Source: Polaribacter sp. Q13
GTDB lineage: Bacteria; Bacteroidota; Bacteroidia; Flavobacteriales; Flavobacteriaceae
Reading direction: 5' to 3'
DNA: 64,000 nucleotides
Assembly: GCF_016858305.2 (NCBI RefSeq)
Contig: NZ_CP074436.1
Coordinates: 2,500,001-2,564,000 of the forward strand
In this document: positions 55,317 to 62,641 of the stretch, one piece after another
Numbering within the stretch: position 1 is the first letter of the stretch
How the letters are laid out: each line of letters begins with the position of its first letter
Made by a program: the position numbers and the translations under genes
Notes under the pieces: generated by a model
What the model was told of the DNA's origin: nothing
What the model saw: only the letters and a program-made list of their open reading frames with translations
Database searches by the model: none

Positions 55317-55643
55317 ATGAACACTTTAGAGGTAATCTACAATTATGATACTGTAATAAATAAATTAATAGAAGATATTAAAAAGAGTGATTTTAAAACA
55401 GCCTACTTTTTAAAACTGTTAAATTTAAAAGACAGTTTTTTCTATAAAAAAATGCGTGAAAAACGTTTTACAAATGAAGAAGTTAAACTCATTTCTAAAC
55501 ACTTATATCCAGAAGAATACCAAGCTTATAAAGATGTTTTAATTGGTGAATTGTTAGAAAAATCGAAAGCTCAATTAAAAGCAGGTTTAGGTGTAGATTT
55601 TGAAACTGTTTTAACCAATTCTAAGCATAAATATGGTGTATAA
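55317..55643 (+). CDS. Probable antitoxin with helix-turn-helix, pair 1
   Basis: The protein is 108 residues. A helix-turn-helix-like region (about 27-62; KTAYFLKLLNLKDSFFYKKM then FTNEEVKLISKHL) resembles XRE-type folds. The C-terminal half is helical and could wrap a toxin. Its end overlaps the next start by 11 bases, the usual layout for antitoxin-toxin operons. The family is not one I can name, so the call rests on gene order, size and the partner. Confidence 0.6.
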   Translation: MNTLEVIYNYDTVINKLIEDIKKSDFKTAYFLKLLNLKDSFFYKKMREKRFTNEEVKLISKHLYPEEYQAYKDVLIGELLEKSKAQLKAGLGVDFETVLTNSKHKYGV

Positions 55644-55935
55644 TATTGTTGCATCACCTTTAGCGAATAGTACTTATTTACAAAATATAGAGTTTTTAGA
55701 AACCTATTGGTCAGAAAAAGAAGTTGTTAGTTTTATTACTAAAGTTTCAGATATAGTTACCATTTTAAAAGCGAGTCCTCAAACCTTTAAAAAATGGGAA
55801 AAGAACATCAATATTCATCAAATAGAAATTGTAAAACAGATTACATTATACTATCAAATAACAGATAATAGTGTTGAGTTTTTGCTATTTTTTAATAACC
55901 TACAAGACCCAAACGAATTAACCGAGTTCTTGTAA
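55633..55935 (+). CDS. Probable RelE/ParE-superfamily toxin, pair 1
   Basis: The protein is 100 residues. The sequence runs YNIVASPLANSTYLQNIEFL, a helical middle, IEIVKQITLYYQI and VEFLLFFNNLQDP, which matches the ParE/RelE order of strand, two helices and three strands ending in F..LQDP. Overlap with the upstream gene supports co-translation. If it is RelE-like it would cleave mRNA on the ribosome; if ParE-like it would poison gyrase. Sequence alone does not decide. Confidence 0.6.
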   Translation: MVYNIVASPLANSTYLQNIEFLETYWSEKEVVSFITKVSDIVTILKASPQTFKKWEKNINIHQIEIVKQITLYYQITDNSVEFLLFFNNLQDPNELTEFL

Positions 55936-56010
55936 AATTCTTTTTTTTTAAAGATTCTTTTTTTTAATGCTGAAATAAAATCGTATTTTTATAAAGTAAA
56001 ATTTCGTACC

Positions 56011-56394
56011 ATGAAAAAATACACTTTCTTACTTTTAACTTTATTTGTTGGTAGTTTTTGTTTTTCACAACAACAAACTACCAACAATAATTTTATTCCT
56101 GTTAGTATTTACACCTCTTCTTTTCAGCTTACAGCTGATGACACTCCTTCTTATTCTTCCATTAACAAGGAGTTAAATTTTAAAAAAAAGTATAAATTTT
56201 CTACAGTTTCTTTTGAAGAAATTGACGATAATCAATTTGTAATTTCCACTGAAAATCTTTCTACAAAAGCAACTAAATTTATCTATGACGATTATAAAAG
56301 TTATAGAGATGAAAACTTGTTAAAAGGATTTTTACAAAAACACGACCCAACCCGATGGGATCCTATCAACTTTAAACCACAGAAGCTTAATTAA
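56011..56394 (+). CDS. Small exported protein of unknown function
   Basis: The protein is 127 residues with a signal peptide (about 1-20, cleavage before QQQTT). The mature part is polar with no recognised domain. Its stop codon ends exactly one base before the left copy of the 95-bp comM repeat, so before the insertion it lay 30 bases upstream of comM and may have shared a transcript with it. Confidence 0.7.
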   Translation: MKKYTFLLLTLFVGSFCFSQQQTTNNNFIPVSIYTSSFQLTADDTPSYSSINKELNFKKKYKFSTVSFEEIDDNQFVISTENLSTKATKFIYDDYKSYRDENLLKGFLQKHDPTRWDPINFKPQKLN

Positions 56395-56489
56395 TTTTCT
56401 TTATCTTTAGAAAAAAGAAAAAGAATGCTTGTTAAAGTTTATGGCTCTGCCGTTTTTGGTATTGAGGCCACCACAATTACCGTAGAAGT
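56395..56489 (+). repeat. 95-bp direct repeat, left copy (comM 5' end)
   Basis: Identical over 95 bases to 57538-57632. It spans TTATCTTTAG (a near -7 box), the ATG and the first 22 codons of comM. The match stops abruptly on both sides. It looks like one attachment site of an inserted element. Confidence 0.95.
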
Positions 56490-56502
56490 TATACTTATTT
56501 GA
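56425..56502 (+). pseudogene. Truncated comM 5' fragment
   Basis: The ATG and 22 codons identical to comM are followed by three foreign codons and a TGA at 56500-56502. It is the severed start of the gene left behind by the insertion. A 25-residue peptide could still be made. Confidence 0.9.
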
Positions 56503-56557
56503 TAAATTGGATTAAGTTTTAACATTTATCCAAGATTAATAAAATTAAATGATTTTA

Positions 56558-56941
56558 TTAAAATAATAAATAAACAAAATAGCAAAAAACACATAAAGTA
56601 GAAATAATTGCACACAAAGAAAACAGTACTGATCTATTTTCTTTAGTTTCTGAAAACGTTATAAATTCATCAAAACCAAGCTCATCAATTGAAGCTTCTT
56701 TTCTACTCTTTTGCATCAACAAATATTCTAAAAAAATAAGGAAAATTAGATTCAATAATGGAATCATAATTAATTTTAAATTCACCCAGTCGTAAACACT
56801 AGAAAGGGCAAAATACCCACCAATTAAGATGTTATTAAAAGTGAAAAGTTTATCATTTATTCTATTAAAATGATTCAGAATATTTTTAGATGCCTCTTCT
56901 TTTATTATATTAACTTTATTTTCAAATTCTTTTACATTCAT
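56558..56941 (-). CDS. Small membrane protein in the comM insertion
   Basis: The protein is 127 residues. An N-terminal amphipathic part (about 1-30) is followed by two adjacent hydrophobic segments (about 37-50 and 57-75), a charged stretch (EASIDELGFDEF) and a third segment (about 103-127) at the very C-terminus. No family recognised. It is the downstream gene of the two in the insert and reads against comM. Membrane effector or immunity functions are possible but unsupported. Confidence 0.6.
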   Translation of the reverse strand: MNVKEFENKVNIIKEEASKNILNHFNRINDKLFTFNNILIGGYFALSSVYDWVNLKLIMIPLLNLIFLIFLEYLLMQKSRKEASIDELGFDEFITFSETKENRSVLFSLCAIISTLCVFCYFVYLLF

Positions 56942-57017
56942 TTTTGAATTGTTTATTAAATTCAGTTTGAGGTAAAATTAAAATGTTATTAAAACTACTT
57001 TTAACCTAAAAATTCCA

Positions 57018-57392
57018 TTAATTAATTTTTAAATCTATAAGAGAAATATTACCATTTTCTTTCTCCTTTAATTTTACAACATAATTACTTCTAATTATAG
57101 CTCCAAAACTATTTTGAGAATCAACATAAGATGAGATTGTATATATATTATTTAACTTTTCAACATTTGCTTTATTAAGAGAAGGAAACTTAGCAGTACT
57201 TGGTGACTTTAGTTGCTTCTCAACAAACTGTTGTGCTGCATAGGTAGCCTGCTCATTACTAAAATAGTTGTTTTTTTCCTTTTTTTGAGATGAATTAGTT
57301 GTAGAATATTTATTTTCTATATAATTATTATAAAGTAATACTCCAGCAACGAGTATTCCAATTATTCCAAATAATATTAAAGCCTTTTTCAT
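57018..57392 (-). CDS. Small membrane-anchored protein with AQQFVEKQLKSPSTAKFP motif
   Basis: The protein is 124 residues from the ATG at 57392; a TTG five codons earlier is unlikely. One membrane helix (about 3-21) is followed by a linker and a compact domain with ATYAAQQFVEKQLKSPSTAKF and the downstream ISSYVDSQNSFGAIIRSNY segment. This domain is seen in small proteins of phages and mobile elements in several phyla; its role is unknown. TATATTTG on the minus strand at 57452-57459 is its likely -7 box. Confidence 0.65.
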   Translation of the reverse strand: MKKALILFGIIGILVAGVLLYNNYIENKYSTTNSSQKKEKNNYFSNEQATYAAQQFVEKQLKSPSTAKFPSLNKANVEKLNNIYTISSYVDSQNSFGAIIRSNYVVKLKEKENGNISLIDLKIN

Positions 57393-57537
57393 TTTATAGT
57401 TTTTCAATTTTTAGATTCCGCTAAGATTAAACTTAACAATCTACAAGCAATCAAATATAATGATTTTAGCACATATAGATATCAGGCTAACTCAAGAAAA
57501 AAGATTCAATTTTTGGTAAAATAAGAGAATTTATTTT

Positions 57538-57632
57538 TTTTCTTTATCTTTAGAAAAAAGAAAAAGAATGCTTGTTAAAGTTTATGGCTCTGCCGTTTTT
57601 GGTATTGAGGCCACCACAATTACCGTAGAAGT
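57538..57632 (+). repeat. 95-bp direct repeat, right copy (comM 5' end)
   Basis: Exact copy of 56395-56489 at a distance of 1143 bases. It supplies the promoter-like TTATCTTTAG and the first 22 codons of the complete comM. Confidence 0.95.
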
Positions 57633-59103
57633 AAATATTGATAAAGGAATTGGCTATCATTTGGTAGGTTTGCCCGATAATGCTGTTCGTGAAAGTTCGT
57701 ATCGAATTTCTGCTGCACTAAATAACAATAATTACAAACTTCCCGGAAAGAAAATTATTATTAACATGGCTCCTGCCGATATTCGGAAAGAAGGTGCTTC
57801 TTATGATTTAACTTTAGCAGTTGGAATTTTAGCAGCATCAGCGCAAATAAAATCAGATCATATTGATGAATACATTATTATGGGCGAACTTTCTTTAGAC
57901 GGAAGTTTACAGCCCATAAGAGGTGCCTTACCAATTGCCATAAAAGCAAGAGAAGAAGGTTACAAATATTTAATTCTTCCGAAGGAAAATGCCAAAGAAG
58001 CTGCCATTGTAGATGATTTAGAAGTGTTGGGGGTAGAAAATATCTTAGAAGTAATCAATCATTTTAATGATGATAAAAAAATTGAACCCACTATTGTTGA
58101 TACAAGAGCTGAGTTTTATAAAAATATAGATTTCCCTGAATTTGATTTTTCTGATGTAAAAGGACAAGAATCTATTAAACGTTGTATGGAAATTGCCGCT
58201 GCAGGCGGACATAATATTATTTTAATTGGACCTCCAGGATCTGGAAAAACTATGTTAGCAAAAAGATTGCCGTCCATTTTACCACCAATGACTTTACATG
58301 AAGCGCTGGAGACTACAAAAATTCATTCTGTGGTTGGCAAAATAAAAAAAGAAGGTTTGCTATACCAACGTCCTTTTAGAAGCCCACATCATACGATTTC
58401 TAATGTCGCCTTGGTCGGCGGCGGTCAATACCCAAGACCTGGAGAAATTTCTTTGTCTCACAACGGCGTTTTATTTTTAGATGAATTACCAGAATTTAAG
58501 AGAGATGTTTTAGAAGTAATGCGTCAACCTTTAGAAGACAGAGAAGTTACTATTTCTCGTGCAAAATTTACAGTTACCTACCCAAGTAGTTTTATGTTGG
58601 TGGCAAGTATGAACCCGAGTCCGAGTGGTTTTTTTAATGACCCAAATAGCCCGATGACTTCCTCTCCACAAGAAATGCAACGTTATTTAAGTAAAATTTC
58701 CGGACCATTATTAGATAGAATAGACATTCATATAGAAGTTACTCCTGTTCCGTTTGCAAAACTATCAGAAGAACGAAAAGGAGAATCATCCGTAGAAATT
58801 AGAAAACGAGTAACCGCATCTAGAGAGTTACAATCTGAGCGTTTTAAAGATTTTGAAAACGTACATTATAATGCACAAATGAGTGTAAAACAGATTCGTG
58901 AATTTTGTAAGTTATCACCAGAAAGTTTAACGTTATTAAAAACGGCTATGGAAAAACTAAACCTTTCTGCTCGTGCTTATGACAGGATTTTAAAAGTTTC
59001 TAGAACAATTGCCGATTTAGCTGCCACTAAAGATATTTCTCCAGATCATATTGCTGAAGCCATACAATATAGAAGTTTAGATAGAGATGGTTGGTTGGGG
59101 TAA
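57568..59103 (+). CDS. comM: Mg-chelatase-like AAA+ ATPase ComM (YifB)
   Basis: The protein is 511 residues: an N-terminal Lon-protease-like fold (about 1-165; VGLPDNAVRESSYRI, ADIRKEGASYDL), AAA+ core (Walker A GPPGSGKTMLAKRLP, Walker B LFLDELPEF, SMNPSP sensor) and a Mg-chelatase C-terminal domain. ComM is a hexameric helicase that promotes branch migration during natural transformation. It is intact despite the insertion because the right repeat supplies its first codons. comM is a known integration hot spot in other phyla (Acinetobacter resistance islands). Confidence 0.95.
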   Translation: MLVKVYGSAVFGIEATTITVEVNIDKGIGYHLVGLPDNAVRESSYRISAALNNNNYKLPGKKIIINMAPADIRKEGASYDLTLAVGILAASAQIKSDHIDEYIIMGELSLDGSLQPIRGALPIAIKAREEGYKYLILPKENAKEAAIVDDLEVLGVENILEVINHFNDDKKIEPTIVDTRAEFYKNIDFPEFDFSDVKGQESIKRCMEIAAAGGHNIILIGPPGSGKTMLAKRLPSILPPMTLHEALETTKIHSVVGKIKKEGLLYQRPFRSPHHTISNVALVGGGQYPRPGEISLSHNGVLFLDELPEFKRDVLEVMRQPLEDREVTISRAKFTVTYPSSFMLVASMNPSPSGFFNDPNSPMTSSPQEMQRYLSKISGPLLDRIDIHIEVTPVPFAKLSEERKGESSVEIRKRVTASRELQSERFKDFENVHYNAQMSVKQIREFCKLSPESLTLLKTAMEKLNLSARAYDRILKVSRTIADLAATKDISPDHIAEAIQYRSLDRDGWLG

Positions 59104-59117
59104 AAATTGACTTTTAT

Positions 59118-59160
59118 AAACGCAAAGACGCAAAGAAAACTCGCTAAGTTCGCAAAGAAT
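59118..59160. repeat. Short ACGCAAAG-type repeat
   Basis: AAACGCAAAGACGCAAAG, then TTCGCAAAG. Tandem GCAAAG pieces occur directly after comM. Similar spacers are frequent in Bacteroidota. The three units are too short and irregular for a CRISPR. Confidence 0.5.
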
Positions 59161-59201
59161 TATGGTTGAAAATCTATGTGTTTTTTGGCTAGTCTATAAA
59201 A

Positions 59202-60044
59202 TTAACTACGTTTTCGTTTTAAATAGATATTATAAAGCAAACCAAACATAATTAAAAAGACGCCAAGTAAAGTCCATAAATTATAGATTTCTCCAAACCA
59301 AAATGCACCAATAGCAATCATAAAAACCACTTCTAAATACTTTAAAGGAGCAATTACATTTGTTTCATGAGATTGTAATGCCTTGGTCATATATATCTGA
59401 CCAACATAGCCAAAAACACCTAGACTCAATAACAATAACCACTCTATTAAATTTGGGTTCTTCCAGTGATTGATAGACATAATTCCTCCAAATACAAAAG
59501 CCATTACCATAAAGTAATTGATAATTACTAATGGATTTTCTGTATCTCCTATTTTACGAATTACCACAAAAATTACCCCTAATGAAATTGCAGACAAAAG
59601 AACTAATAGTATTCCAATAGAATTTACATCTACACCAAATCCTTTAATAATTAATACTCCTGCGAATGCTAATAAAAATAAAAACCATTGAACTGGTTTT
59701 ATTTTTTCTTTTAAGAAAATAATTGCTAAAATAGCAGCAAAAATAGGAGAAGTATATCTTAACGAGACTGCCGTACCAATTGCTAAATAATTTAAAGCCT
59801 GAAAAAAACTGGTTAATGAAATTACGCCCGCCAAACCTCTAATTAACAATAACTTTTTATTGTTACCCAGAAAAGGAATCTTCGCTTTTAAAATTAATGG
59901 TACCGTAAAAAATAACGTACCAATAGATCTAAAAAACACAATTTGATACGCACTAAAATCATTTAAGTATTTTACAACTGTATTCATTAGTGAAAACGCA
60001 ATGACACTAAAAATCATATAAAATATTGCCTTTGAGCTTTTCAT
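59202..60044 (-). CDS. EamA-family (DMT) membrane transporter
   Basis: The protein is 280 residues with ten predicted membrane helices in two EamA repeats (about 1-135 and 145-275). The first repeat ends in the FLKEKIKPVQW turn, and the second has FWFGEIYNLWTLLG at the matching place. The family exports or imports amino acids, nucleotides or other small metabolites; specificity cannot be read. A terminator-like hairpin at 60101-60130 lies upstream, serving the next minus-strand gene in from the right only if read-through is counted. Confidence 0.9.
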   Translation of the reverse strand: MKSSKAIFYMIFSVIAFSLMNTVVKYLNDFSAYQIVFFRSIGTLFFTVPLILKAKIPFLGNNKKLLLIRGLAGVISLTSFFQALNYLAIGTAVSLRYTSPIFAAILAIIFLKEKIKPVQWFLFLLAFAGVLIIKGFGVDVNSIGILLVLLSAISLGVIFVVIRKIGDTENPLVIINYFMVMAFVFGGIMSINHWKNPNLIEWLLLLSLGVFGYVGQIYMTKALQSHETNVIAPLKYLEVVFMIAIGAFWFGEIYNLWTLLGVFLIMFGLLYNIYLKRKRS

Positions 60045-60100
60045 TAAAAAATTGTTTGTACTATTTTAATTTAAGGCACAAAAATAACATTAAAATAAAG

Positions 60101-60130
60101 AAAACCCTTACAAATTAATGCAAGGGTTCT
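60101..60130. terminator. Terminator-like hairpin downstream of the lysine-rich protein gene
   Basis: AACCCTT (60103-60109) pairs with AAGGGTT (60122-60128) around CA-AATTAA-TG with one mismatch. The loop and arms are nearly the same as in the terminator at 62570-62597. Confidence 0.65.
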
Positions 60131-60165
60131 TAAATTTATACAATTATTACCTTTATAGAAATGGC

Positions 60166-60708
60166 TTATAATTTACTTTTTGCTTTATTTAATTTTATCT
60201 TTAATTTTTGAATTTTCTCAGCATATTTTGCTTCATCAAAAGGTGAAAGTTTTCCTGCTTTTTTTAATTTATCTCGTTTTTCTGTAGCTTTTTTAAGATT
60301 TCTTTCTGCTTTTACAAACTTCTTTTTTGACTTTTCTTTGTTTTTTAAAGCCTTTTCTGCTGATTTTTTTTCTTTTTCTACTTTTTTAGCTGCTTTCTCT
60401 TTTTTCTTTTGTTCCTTTTTTATGGCTTTTTCTTTGGCCTCTTTCTCTTTTGCTACTTTCTTTTCTGCTTTCTCTTTTGCTTCTTGTGCTTTTTTTGCTG
60501 CTTCAGCTTCCTTTAATTTTACAGAAATTAAAGTAGCCTCTTTTAAAATAGCAGCTTTTTCTTCTATTTTTAAAACTTCCGTAACGTCTGCTTTATCTAA
60601 AAATATTTTTTCTTTTTTAACTTCGTAAACCTTACCTTGTTTTGTTACCTGTTGAGAGAATGTGTTTAAAGACACTGCTAAAAGTACTAGTACTATATAA
60701 TATTTCAT
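60166..60708 (-). CDS. Exported lysine/glutamate-rich coiled-coil protein
   Basis: The protein is 180 residues from the ATG at 60708, which begins the signal peptide MKYYIVLVLLAVSLNTFSQ; upstream in-frame codons are not signal-like. A short N-terminal region (about 20-65) is followed by about 110 residues of continuous Lys/Glu/Ala heptads, a single long helix, ending in a basic tail. It should lie in the periplasm, perhaps bridging membrane and peptidoglycan. No homologous family can be trusted because of composition bias. Confidence 0.75.
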   Translation of the reverse strand: MKYYIVLVLLAVSLNTFSQQVTKQGKVYEVKKEKIFLDKADVTEVLKIEEKAAILKEATLISVKLKEAEAAKKAQEAKEKAEKKVAKEKEAKEKAIKKEQKKKEKAAKKVEKEKKSAEKALKNKEKSKKKFVKAERNLKKATEKRDKLKKAGKLSPFDEAKYAEKIQKLKIKLNKAKSKL

Positions 60709-60858
60709 TTTTATTTGTTTTGTTATCCTATTTATAAGACACCTAAATATCAAAAAAGTAACTTCTTTTTTTATCTTTTTTTAATGATTAAATTCTATTT
60801 AAAGTTTACAAACTAGCAATCAATCATTTAATACAGATTTATATTGAATAATCTTTAA

Positions 60859-61665
60859 TCAAAAACTCCAGTTTTTATAACTACTAGAACTTTCTAACTT
60901 ATTTTCGGTAGTATCATCTAATTCTTTAAAGAAATCGATACCCGTTATAGCTTCTATCTTATCTACGGAAACTACAAATTTATATAAAGGCAAATTAGAT
61001 TCTTTATGAGGCATTAAAAAAGCCAACATTTTTACCCTACCATTCGTTTTGTCTAAGATTACTTTATAAAATTGATTTGGCACAGCAACTGCTTCACTTC
61101 CAATCGTTTTTAAATTGTTTTCTAAAACGCCACCTGTTATTACAAAAACTCCATCGTTTTTCTTTGCCCAATAACGGACTTTCTGTTCTAATCTGTTCCA
61201 AACACCTGCATTAAACTTGTGTTCTTGCGGGCTAATATTACTTGTTAAAAAGGTTTCATCATGTGCTTCCTTTGAAAAACGTCTGTCTGCTGCAGGACAT
61301 AAATGCCCTTTATCGTAACCCGATTTTTTATAATTACGCCAATTTGCTGCTTTGGTTTTTACGGCATTATCAATTTCAAAATAAGGTCTTTTGTAATTTG
61401 TACTACTTAAATCGGATGCTTTTAACTCGTAAGCAACCCATTCTGCTTGTTCGTATTTTTCATTATAGGATAACGAATAGTTTTGATGATGCACCACTTG
61501 ATTAGTAGTACTTGTTGGTAGAAAATATTGGTTTGTAGTCGCTTTAGGAATTTTACCGTTTTCTATGATACCATTTTCTTTTTTAGCATCTAATAGTTCT
61601 TCAGAACCTAAAACAGCTACTAATATGATAATGGCTATGATGGATAGTACTTGTTTTTTTTTCAA
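60859..61665 (-). CDS. DNA/RNA non-specific endonuclease (NUC1 type)
   Basis: The protein is 268 residues. An N-terminal membrane anchor or signal (about 5-22) is followed by the beta-beta-alpha-metal nuclease domain: DKGH with catalytic H121 (usual motif DRGH), PAADRRF, N143 in TSNISPQ, and N152/E160 in FNAGVWNRLE. It would degrade nucleic acids outside the cytoplasm, for nutrients or defence. The start is a TTG (61665), as no ATG precedes the signal. No immunity gene is evident, which fits an exported enzyme. Confidence 0.9.
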   Translation of the reverse strand: MKKKQVLSIIAIIILVAVLGSEELLDAKKENGIIENGKIPKATTNQYFLPTSTTNQVVHHQNYSLSYNEKYEQAEWVAYELKASDLSSTNYKRPYFEIDNAVKTKAANWRNYKKSGYDKGHLCPAADRRFSKEAHDETFLTSNISPQEHKFNAGVWNRLEQKVRYWAKKNDGVFVITGGVLENNLKTIGSEAVAVPNQFYKVILDKTNGRVKMLAFLMPHKESNLPLYKFVVSVDKIEAITGIDFFKELDDTTENKLESSSSYKNWSF

Positions 61666-61724
61666 GGTGATTATTTTAAGTTGTAAAGGTATGAAAGAAT
61701 GAGAAAAAAGGATTAGGACTTTAT

Positions 61725-61769
61725 ATGAGATTCCTCAATCGCCAAAAAAGGCTCATTTCGGAATAACAG
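61725..61769. repeat. REP-like unit
   Basis: ATGAGATTCCTCAATCGCC, an A-rich loop, GGCTCATTTCGGAATAACA. Nearly the same as 62516-62559 and the reverse complement of 1787-1831. The two nearby copies bracket the second toxin-antitoxin-like pair. Confidence 0.7.
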
Positions 61770-61836
61770 GATAATTGAGAATTCAGATATAAAGACGTAT
61801 AAAGTAATTTTAAAAAACAGGTATTTACCTTATAGA

Positions 61837-61865
61837 TTGAAATAAATCTATTTTTACTATATTTG
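61837..61865 (+). promoter_or_regulatory. Promoter giving a leaderless mRNA for pair 2
   Basis: TTG (61837-61839), 18 bases, then TATATTTG (61858-61865), an exact -7 match ending 6 bases before the ATG at 61872. The in-frame TTG at 61863 lies inside the box and is therefore not the start. Confidence 0.6.
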
Positions 61866-61871
61866 TTAAGT

Positions 61872-62123
61872 ATGAATATCCAATCAGAAAAAAATCAATT
61901 AATTCAGCAAATCATAGAACTACAAGACGGTTCTGTAATTAAAAAAGTGCGTGAATTTCTATTGAAAGAAACTAAAAATGATGATTGGTACCATTCACTT
62001 TCTTCTTCCGAAAAAGAATCTATTGCTAAAGGATTAAATGATTTAGAAAACGGAAATATTGTTTCTCATGAAGATGTTATGATTTCTGTTAAAAACAAAA
62101 TTATTGCCCTTAAACAACAATAG
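61872..62123 (+). CDS. Probable antitoxin, pair 2
   Basis: The protein is 83 residues, helical and acidic. NQLIQQIIELQDGSVIKKVREFL then SLSSSEKESIAKGLNDLENGNIVSHEDVM resembles small Bacteroidota antitoxins paired with ParE-like toxins. The stop TAG overlaps the GTG start of the next gene by one base (TAGTG). It starts at the ATG at 61872, set by the promoter position. Confidence 0.75.
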   Translation: MNIQSEKNQLIQQIIELQDGSVIKKVREFLLKETKNDDWYHSLSSSEKESIAKGLNDLENGNIVSHEDVMISVKNKIIALKQQ

Positions 62124-62404
62124 TGGAAATTATTTGGTCTGTTGCTTCCGAAAAATCTTACTTAACGAAAATTGAACAACTTTTTGATAAATGGGGAATT
62201 GAATTTGTCGAGAAATTTGAATTTCAAGTAAATCAATTGTTAGCTAAAATTACAAAACATAATTATTTTTGTCCAAAATCTGAGTATTTAGATTTACATA
62301 AATGTGTTATAAATAAATATATTTCTTTGATTTATAGAATTAATAATCATCAAAAAATTGAAATTGTTTTACTAATTTTTAATAAAAGTGAACACATTTT
62401 TTAA
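62123..62404 (+). CDS. ParE/RelE-superfamily toxin, pair 2
   Basis: The protein is 93 residues, with a GTG start overlapping the antitoxin stop. The sequence begins IIWSVASEKSYLTKIEQLFDKWG and continues VEKFEFQVNQLLAKI, then CVINKYISLIYRI and IEIVLLIFNKSE, the standard ParE order. The target (gyrase or ribosome-bound mRNA) is not decidable. The pair is flanked by REP-like units. Confidence 0.8.
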   Translation: MEIIWSVASEKSYLTKIEQLFDKWGIEFVEKFEFQVNQLLAKITKHNYFCPKSEYLDLHKCVINKYISLIYRINNHQKIEIVLLIFNKSEHIF

Positions 62405-62407
62405 ATG

Positions 62408-62495
62408 CTAAAATCCGCGTTAAGGATTGAGCGGTCTGTTTGAGCTCTTTTTTATTTTTCATAAAAAAAGCGAGTAGTGAAAGCCTGTTAAAACG
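62408..62495 (-). repeat. 3'-associated intergenic repeat, copy 4
   Basis: On the minus strand it matches copy 3 over CTTTCACTACTCGCTTTTTTT, then AAAAAAGAGCTCAAACA and CTCAATC, but both ends have diverged. It lies downstream of ahcY in ahcY sense, separated from it by the terminator and two REP-like units. Confidence 0.65.
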
Positions 62496-62515
62496 CCCAA
62501 AAGAGTATAGTTATT

Positions 62516-62559
62516 ATGAGATTCCTCAATCGTCTAAAAAGGCTCATTTCGGAATGACA
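62516..62559. repeat. REP-like unit
   Basis: ATGAGATTCCTCAATCGTC, A-rich loop, GGCTCATTTCGGAATGACA. Pairs with the copy at 61725-61769 in the same orientation. Confidence 0.7.
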
Positions 62560-62569
62560 TAAAAAAGAA

Positions 62570-62597
62570 AAACCCTTTCAAATTAATGAAAGGGTTT
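62570..62597. terminator. Bidirectional terminator between pair 2 and ahcY
   Basis: AAACCCTTTCA (62570-62580), loop AATTAA, TGAAAGGGTTT (62587-62597): a perfect 11-bp stem with A-rich left and T/G right flank. Confidence 0.8.
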
Positions 62598-62604
62598 GTG
62601 TATT

Positions 62605-62634
62605 ATGAGATTCTGAAACGAGTTCAGAATGACA
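62605..62634. repeat. REP-like unit
   Basis: ATGAGATTCTGAAACG followed by AGTTCAGAATGACA, an imperfect palindrome of the same class as 35386-35415. It lies 7 bases from the ahcY stop. Confidence 0.55.
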
Positions 62635-62641
62635 GATAGAT

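Larger units (their letters stand above)
56490..57537. mobile_element. Inserted segment between comM direct repeats (putative non-autonomous integrative element)
   Basis: This 1048-bp segment lies between two identical 95-bp copies of the comM 5' end and carries two small minus-strand genes but no recombinase. The downstream repeat restores a full comM with promoter. This is the geometry of site-specific elements that integrate at a gene's 5' end and supply a replacement. A segmental duplication with unrelated filler is the alternative. Confidence 0.6.

Noticed and set aside
59118-59160. Possible CRISPR-like tandem units (GCAAAG)
   Set aside because: Units are short, irregular and without spacers or cas genes; they are common Bacteroidota spacer repeats.
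60338-60628. Plus-strand phenylalanine/serine-rich frame
   Set aside because: It is the antisense shadow of the Lys/Glu-rich coiled-coil gene, whose codon pattern opens the opposite strand.
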